A stretch of 64,000 bases of DNA, taken from the NCBI GenBank assembly GCA_944472135.2, contig OX235265.1:39529459-39593458 (forward strand), in the 5' to 3' direction. The notes beneath the pieces were generated by a model. The model made no database searches. It saw only the letters and a program-made list of their open reading frames with translations, and was not told where the DNA came from. This document shows, in pieces, positions 58,720-64,000 of this stretch. The position numbers and the translations under genes were made by a program. This DNA comes from Trichobilharzia regenti. Taxonomy: Eukaryota; Platyhelminthes; Trematoda; Strigeidida; Schistosomatidae. How positions within the stretch are numbered: the first letter of the stretch is position 1; every line of letters begins with the position of its first letter.

Positions 58720-59055
58720 TTCAAGTATTGGTTTTTGTAGGGATTTTTTTTTGATTAGATGGAGGATTTCATCATGAGCTGACATCAGTTAGAGAACCAC
58801 CGGAAAACCTGCAGGGAGTACTGAACAGCTGTTCCGTCCTAGTTTGGGACTCTTCAGCAGTACTCATTCACTGGCTCAATGGTATACGAGCTAGCTAGCC
58901 TTGTAACCAGAAGGTCCTGGATTCGATTCCAAGCCCTATGGGCGCGCACTGATGAAGAGTCCCAAACTAGGACGAAACAGCTCTCCAGTACTCCCTGTAA
59001 GTTTTCCAGTGGTTCTCTAACTGATGTCAACTCATAATGAAATCCTCCATTAAAT
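58720..59055. repeat. Hammerhead SINE pair, inverted
   Basis: Left tail copy (minus, 58720-58865) and right copy (plus, 58870-59055) share more than 100 bp of arm. The right copy has GCACTGATGAAGAGTCCC, ACTAGGACGAAACAGC and AGTACTCCC. Confidence 0.75.
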
Positions 59056-60084
59056 TTCAATTTTATCATACTTTTTTATTTTTATGTTAAATCACTGATA
59101 TTTCAACCGATTAGGTTTATTATGCTGACAGTTTAAGAATCTAAAAATTAACATTACACTATCTCATCGGAAAAGCATCAGCGTCACAACAGCACAGTTA
59201 TCACAGTGAAAGTCAATTTGTTCAATGAATATGCTCATGTGTTTATACAATAACGAGTAAGTTGACCGTATGCTTTTAAAATAACTATTTTAAAACTATA
59301 ATGAAAAGTAGAATGTTACTGAGACAAACACCCGTAGACAAAAGAAGGAAATTCTCTTATAGATAAAGATTTTAAGAAAGCCAGAACTTCTTTTGTCCTC
59401 TAAATAAAGTAAATGATAAAGAGGAGACCCAAGTTGTAAAAGGAGATAGTGGCTATTTCTAAAGCTGAGATAGATTTTCATTGTGTAATTTGCAATGATG
59501 ATGTATATTAAAAAAAAGGGAAAAAGAAATCCAGTGAAAACCTTCATTAATAGACACAATGTCTCTTTGTTTATTCATCTTCATTAGTAAGTAATTTTTA
59601 TGGACAATGCCTGGAATTCATAAATATGTGGATATATATATATATATATTCATAAGCGTAACTGGAAAATACTTTCGCATAAAGCAGGACATATGTTTTG
59701 AATAAAGTTTACTTCTACAAAACCTAATGATTTTTATGTTATGCGAGTTTATGTTCTGGGTCAAGTTTTTCCTTGCAAGCCAGATAAAATCAATTAAAAC
59801 AATGAACATTATGAAAATGCCTGATGTGATAATGGCAGGGAAAATATCAGAAATTAAGTTACTAGGAAATTTAATCTTTCAAGGCTGTTCTCAGCTTGGC
59901 TTCTGGTAAAATTGTGTTTATACATTTTGCGTATATATAATTTTTATTCTGGTAAGCAGAAGAATTTCCTGGTTAACAAAAACTCTCTCAGTTCCACTGA
60001 GAACGCTTTGAGATAGCTGGGTGTAGTACAACATTCAGTGATGGATGTATCATACTTATATAAAAACCATCAGTATCCATAATA
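59056..60084. other. No gene recognised
   Basis: AT-rich; frames here are hydrophobic by composition. Confidence 0.5.
59632..59649. repeat. (AT)n microsatellite, short
   Basis: AT repeat of 18 bp. Confidence 0.85.
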
Positions 60085-60418
60085 CCTGGATGGTTCGCTC
60101 CCAGGATCCCGACAGCGAGCCAACCAGTGACCTATTGTGCAACAAATATGGAGGAAGAAATGGAGGTGGATTGGTCATACTCTGAGAAAACAAACCACCA
60201 AGTAGCATTACACGCCAGCCTGTTACTCGAGTGGAACCCGAATGGGAAGCGTTAGTGTGAGGGTGGCATGGAGAAGGTGATGCGAAGAGGCTATGAAAGC
60301 ATGCAGACAGACGTGGAGTCAGGTGAAAACGTTGGCAGAGAACTGAAGGCAATAGAGACGTGAGAATGAAGCCCTATGTTCCTCTAGGTACTAAAGGAAA
60401 TAATAATAATAGTAATGC
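60085..60418 (+). pseudogene. RTE-like LINE 3' fragment, 21.7 kb sub-lineage
   Basis: Conceptual frame reads LLCNKYGGRNGG then RVEPEWEA, as in the copy at 21.6-22.6 kb, and ends GAAGCCCTATGTTCCTCT and (AAT)n at 60398-60412. Truncated at the 5' end. Confidence 0.7.
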
Positions 60419-60961
60419 ATTCTTCAATTCTTGATTTTATTCACATCGTCATCATCAACAAAGCTTTATCTCTATTAGGGTGAATAAGACAGCTTTTATT
60501 CTCATTTTGATCAGCACACTAATACATGTATATAGGTTTACACCTTATTAACTAATTATAGCATTTTGTTTTAGTTTATACTATCAAAGGTTATACATGA
60601 CTCATATATCTTTCATTTTTAATTTAAAAACAGATGAGATTGTTAACTTCTGAGCATGTTAAAATATTATGCCTAATTATTAAGTTTCTATCATTGGGGG
60701 AAATCAAAGTGTGTTTTAGTGTGCACAGCATTACTTAAAAGAATAATCTAGACAGCATACGAATATAATTTGGGCATTGTGATAGAATATAATTCTCCAC
60801 TAGGTAAGTTTATAACACAAAATATTACAGTGCTGCATAAGTGGACGTATGTATTCCAAGGTCAAAGCTAGCATGCTGTAACAAAATAGGGCAGGATAAA
60901 CTAAAAGTACTTGAAATTAATACAGTTAGGTTAATCAGCATTAAACGCGTAACACAACACC
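60419..60961. other. Partial Penelope-like terminal repeat
   Basis: 60770-60840 resembles the lead block (GGGCATTGTGATAGAATATA). The rest shows nothing. Confidence 0.4.
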
Positions 60962-61110
60962 TATATTCTCTGTGTAAAAGCTATATAAGCACAATTCTCT
61001 GAGCACTTTTCATTCATTTTAGATCCTCCTGTAAGCAGATGATTAGGAGGCAACAAAATAGATGATGGTACTATCTTTTTCTGAAAAAACTGTTGCTCTT
61101 GATTTATTGA
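60962..61110 (+). mobile_element. Penelope 3' end fragment
   Basis: Matches 43555-43770: AGCTATATAAGCACAATT, GAGCACT, TGTAAGCAGATGATTAGGAG, and AACTGTTGCTCTTGA. No coding part. Confidence 0.55.
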
Positions 61111-61419
61111 AATTACATGGATCGCTTAATGCAGTAATATCAGTGAAAATCAATCTGCTTCTTTAATATTTGATTTGTTCCACACAGTAGAATAGTTCAT
61201 CTAGATTGCTTTATTTCCTAGGGCAAAAACCGTAATATTTATATTAGTGACCAATGTTCAAAGATAATACATATATGTCGTACTGGACGCTGCCAGAAGT
61301 CCTACTTTGTTTTAAATTTGCATGGAAATGTTTTCCATCAAGTTCTAGCCTTTCCGAATTGGGACTACATACTACTAAATGATTGGAACCAGTAGTTGTA
61401 TATCACACGCCCAAATCAG

Positions 61420-61545
61420 TAGTGCTTACTAGCCAGATCGAAGTAATCTGAACCCTGGACGACCATTTCCATCGTTTGAAGCCGACATCATCAATGTTGT
61501 ACCACGTTTGGCTCACGATCAGACAGTCGAATCAGTTCAAACCAC
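61420..61545. repeat. Dispersed repeat copy (unclassified)
   Basis: Partner of 31360-31490: GATCGAAGTAATCTGAACCC, CACGATCAGACAGTCGAATC, TTCAAACCACCCC. Confidence 0.45.
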
Positions 61546-61639
61546 CCCATTTGTGATTAGCTACTTTGGTGAACTCATAATTTAATAAATCTGACTAACA
61601 GTTTGAAAATGAATTTGAACAAAGCGAAGACTATAGTTT

Positions 61640-62160
61640 TAGGAGAATAAATTGGTACCATCTTATATTTCGTTGCCTTCTCGTCAGCTTCTTGCGATTT
61701 TCTGAACATGTACCGAAAAACTTATGTCTAAAGGGAACAAATGCTTTAAACAGTGTCATCACCAGGCATCTCGTCGACACGGGTCATGAGGTGGACGTCG
61801 AAAAATCGTTCAAAATTATCAATAGGCAAAAGAGCTCAATTCTCCTCAAGTTCGCTGAAGCCATTTCCATCAAACGCCTGAAACCTGATTTATGCGTCAG
61901 AAAGAAGCGGTTATCAGTCTTTCTCGGATCTAGTAACTGGATATTTTCATCTGAATGCATAATGCTGAAAAGTTTTCATTGTGTATGGGTATTATTGTTC
62001 GGAATAGTGTTTAACATTGCATATATATTTATATATAACTGCTGTATGCATATATTGATCGACTGATTTTTGTTTAAATTGTACTCTGTGCAATTATGTT
62101 AAAATTAAGGATCTGCTTTATACACAGTGTATTTGTCATTTATATCAATAAATGAGTAGG
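61640..62160 (+). pseudogene. Penelope-like element, C-terminal GIY-YIG fragment
   Basis: Reads HVPKNLCLKGTNALNSVITR, HLVDTGHEVDVEKSFKIINR and LKPDLCVRKKR, then diverges to a stop at 62064. It is the C-terminal half of the GIY-YIG domain of the first Penelope family and the best kept copy of that part. The catalytic YIG region is missing upstream. Confidence 0.7.
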
Positions 62161-62559
62161 TGACGGACAGTTAAACTTAGTGGTGACATTGATTCTAAAT
62201 TTCTAAGCAATGAAGCTGCTGGCGAAATTCACAAGCACAAAAATTTAATAATCAGTGCCTGAAGCTTGTGGCTAAATTTATTATAGCTAATGTCAAAATT
62301 TCTGTCATAAAAATGGAATTTCATGTTTGAATTGGAGAGCATAATCATGAGATAGAATTATATGAATACATCTAATACAGTCTACAAATCAATCCGTTAT
62401 CTACTTTTGGTACATTTAGAATACGGTAGGATGAAAATCTAGGTCACAAAGAGATTTGAATAAGTGGCCTCTGAATAACTAGCTTGGTACTGTACCAGCT
62501 GAGCTGGTGCTTAGCTGCAAAGTAAACCCGGTCAGGAGTGGGGACAGATACTCACTGAT

Positions 62560-62825
62560 GAAAGTGGCTCTAAAATCACGGATTGGTGGATGTTAGAATT
62601 CATGGACCAGTCAGTCGATTTTCTAGTGGCTGAATAGTCTACGAGCTTGCATTGTAACCAGAAGGTCCATGGATGGAACCCCGATGAGTGTGTACTACCG
62701 ATGTATCACCAAACTGGTACGAAACAGCTGCCCAGTACTCCCTCGTTTTCAGTGGTTCTCTAACTGATATCAGTCCCTGGGCAGAACTAAAACAAATCTA
62801 ATCCGTACAAACTATCCTTGAAAAC
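62560..62825 (+). repeat. Hammerhead-type SINE
   Basis: Leader CACGGATTGGTGGATGTTAG, head TTCTAGTGGCTGAATAGTC, diverged B-box, ACCGATGTATCACC, GGTACGAAACAGCTGC, AGTACTCCC. Confidence 0.65.
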
Positions 62826-63239
62826 TATTATTTCACTGATGTTATCACACTAAGAATGCTTCCCGTACCCTGATATATTTGAACAAATGTAGAGTGAAAG
62901 CTTCGAACCATTTCATTGGTTTTATGGATTTCCGAGTTTGTTTTGTTTCAGTAAGAGGTTCAGTTGCAGTCCTAAAATCAGGATAACCAAAAGGTGATGT
63001 TAATTCACCAATTATTATTAGATCTAAATAACTTAAATGACATTTGGGATATAGGTTATTTAATCACAGAAGGCTAGTTTGATTCGGTGAACGTCAAATA
63101 AAAATACCCTAGAATCACTTCTTAAGTTGACGTATAACTAGAAGATAGATAGATGGTCGCCCGAAGTAGAACTGAATAACGGCTTAGCAAAGGTTTCTTA
63201 TTAAAGTTCAAATTCATTAACTCCTTTATATGAGTTAAT

Positions 63240-63795
63240 TTGTGAGGATTTGATTGATTACAAATTTCTGCACGGAGTGATTTCAGTTAGAGAACCATTG
63301 GAAACAAAGGGAGCAATGGACGAATATTTCGCCTCAGTGTGAGACCATTCATCAGTGCGAAACCACCACCCCACCAGTGATTGAACCTGTGATCTTCAAG
63401 TTACACGGCTAAAGTCGTTGACCAATCATCCACTTGGGTAGGAGTTCAGTAACCTATAAATTCTTACTTCTTTCAATTCATGATACTTAGCTCCATGGCC
63501 AGCCAATATTACTGGCGGGTACTTTTCCTCAAACCCAGCCTGGTGGACGCTACTGGTCACACCTTACCACCTAGAACTCCAAGCAATTTCATCCTCTAAC
63601 CAGTTACTGCTGAGCATGGGAATAGTCGATTATCTTGGACTAGAAACTTGAGAGAGTGTTGGGTTCGATCCCTGGTGAGGTCGTGGGTACATAGTGATGA
63701 AGAGTCCCAGGCTAGGACAAAACACATGAGCGGTACTCCCTGATTCTCCGATAGTTTTCTAACTGACACTAGTCCATCATCAAACTTTGAGTATT
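63240..63795. repeat. Hammerhead-type SINEs, inverted
   Basis: Minus copy 63240-63600 (end GATTTGATTGATTACA; GAGACCATTCATCAG) and plus tail 63640-63795 (GGGTTCGATCCC, GTGATGAAGAGTCCC, CTAGGACAAAACAC). Confidence 0.6.
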
Positions 63796-63979
63796 GTCTC
63801 ATTCTTTTATTTTAATAATAATTGATACTGTAATTAGGGAAAAGAAGTTTAAGCCTAAATATCCTGTTACATTGTAGAATGAATCATAGAACTAAATACC
63901 TGATAGAATAATTTTTATAAACTTACACCAACATTTAAAAAAATATTTTAAGCAAAAATGTGATCTAGTCAGTTGTTAC

Positions 63980-63999
63980 TATATATATATATATATATA
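63980..63999. repeat. (AT)n microsatellite at the window edge
   Basis: AT repeat of about 20 bp running to the last bases. Confidence 0.85.
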
Positions 64000-64000
64000 A

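Overview
The window is AT-rich eukaryotic DNA packed with decayed retroelements. It reads as nuclear sequence from a schistosome (Schistosoma or a close blood-fluke relative). I infer this from the combination of tRNA-derived SINEs carrying a hammerhead-ribozyme-like core (the S-alpha type described from schistosomes), RTE-like (SR2-like) and CR1-like non-LTR elements, several Penelope-like elements with GIY-YIG domains, and a flatworm-like 18S rRNA fragment. No bacterial-style operons, tRNA genes proper or CRISPR arrays are present. No database search was possible.

Host gene content is sparse. Two probable exons lie on the minus strand: 31791-32209 (internal exon with good splice signals at both ends) and 9851-10932 (terminal exon with stop and poly(A) signals). 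Both encode Asn/Ser/Thr/Gln-rich low-complexity protein and may belong to one gene whose roughly 21 kb intron space is filled with mobile elements. Their reading phases do not join directly, so at least one exon between them is missing from this reading, or they belong to different genes. The terminal exon ends in Ser-Ser-Phe-Val, which fits a class I PDZ ligand.

Layout. 1-9.6 kb: Penelope fragments (1.9-2.4, 5.5-6.3, 8.6-9.4 kb), an RTE start (6.3 kb) and a CR1-like fragment (7 kb). 9.8-10.9 kb: terminal exon. 11-30 kb: three RTE copies, two fold-back SINE pairs (16.7-17.4 kb), an LTR with its element's 3' end (13.8-14.5 kb), two hammerhead SINEs (23.5-24 kb) and another non-LTR remnant (25 kb). 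30.3-31.3 kb: an LTR-like unit with a perfect 4-bp target duplication that contains the 5' end of an 18S rRNA gene. 31.8-32.2 kb: exon. 32.3-49 kb: CR1-like 3' part, an RTE copy with an 8-bp target duplication (37.25-38.69 kb) and many SINEs. 50.3-52.9 kb: the longest element, a Penelope-like pseudogene. 53.7-64 kb: solo LTR, RTE and Penelope remnants, more SINEs.

How the parts work together. The window looks like a set of parasites on parasites. A single tRNA-like SINE head occurs with two different 3' tails, one matching the 3' end of the local RTE-like LINE and the other the 3' end of the local CR1-like LINE. Three RTE copies share the same two reading-frame lesions in the reverse transcriptase, so that sub-lineage probably moved in trans. 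Hammerhead-like motifs recur in the SINEs and at a Penelope 3' end.
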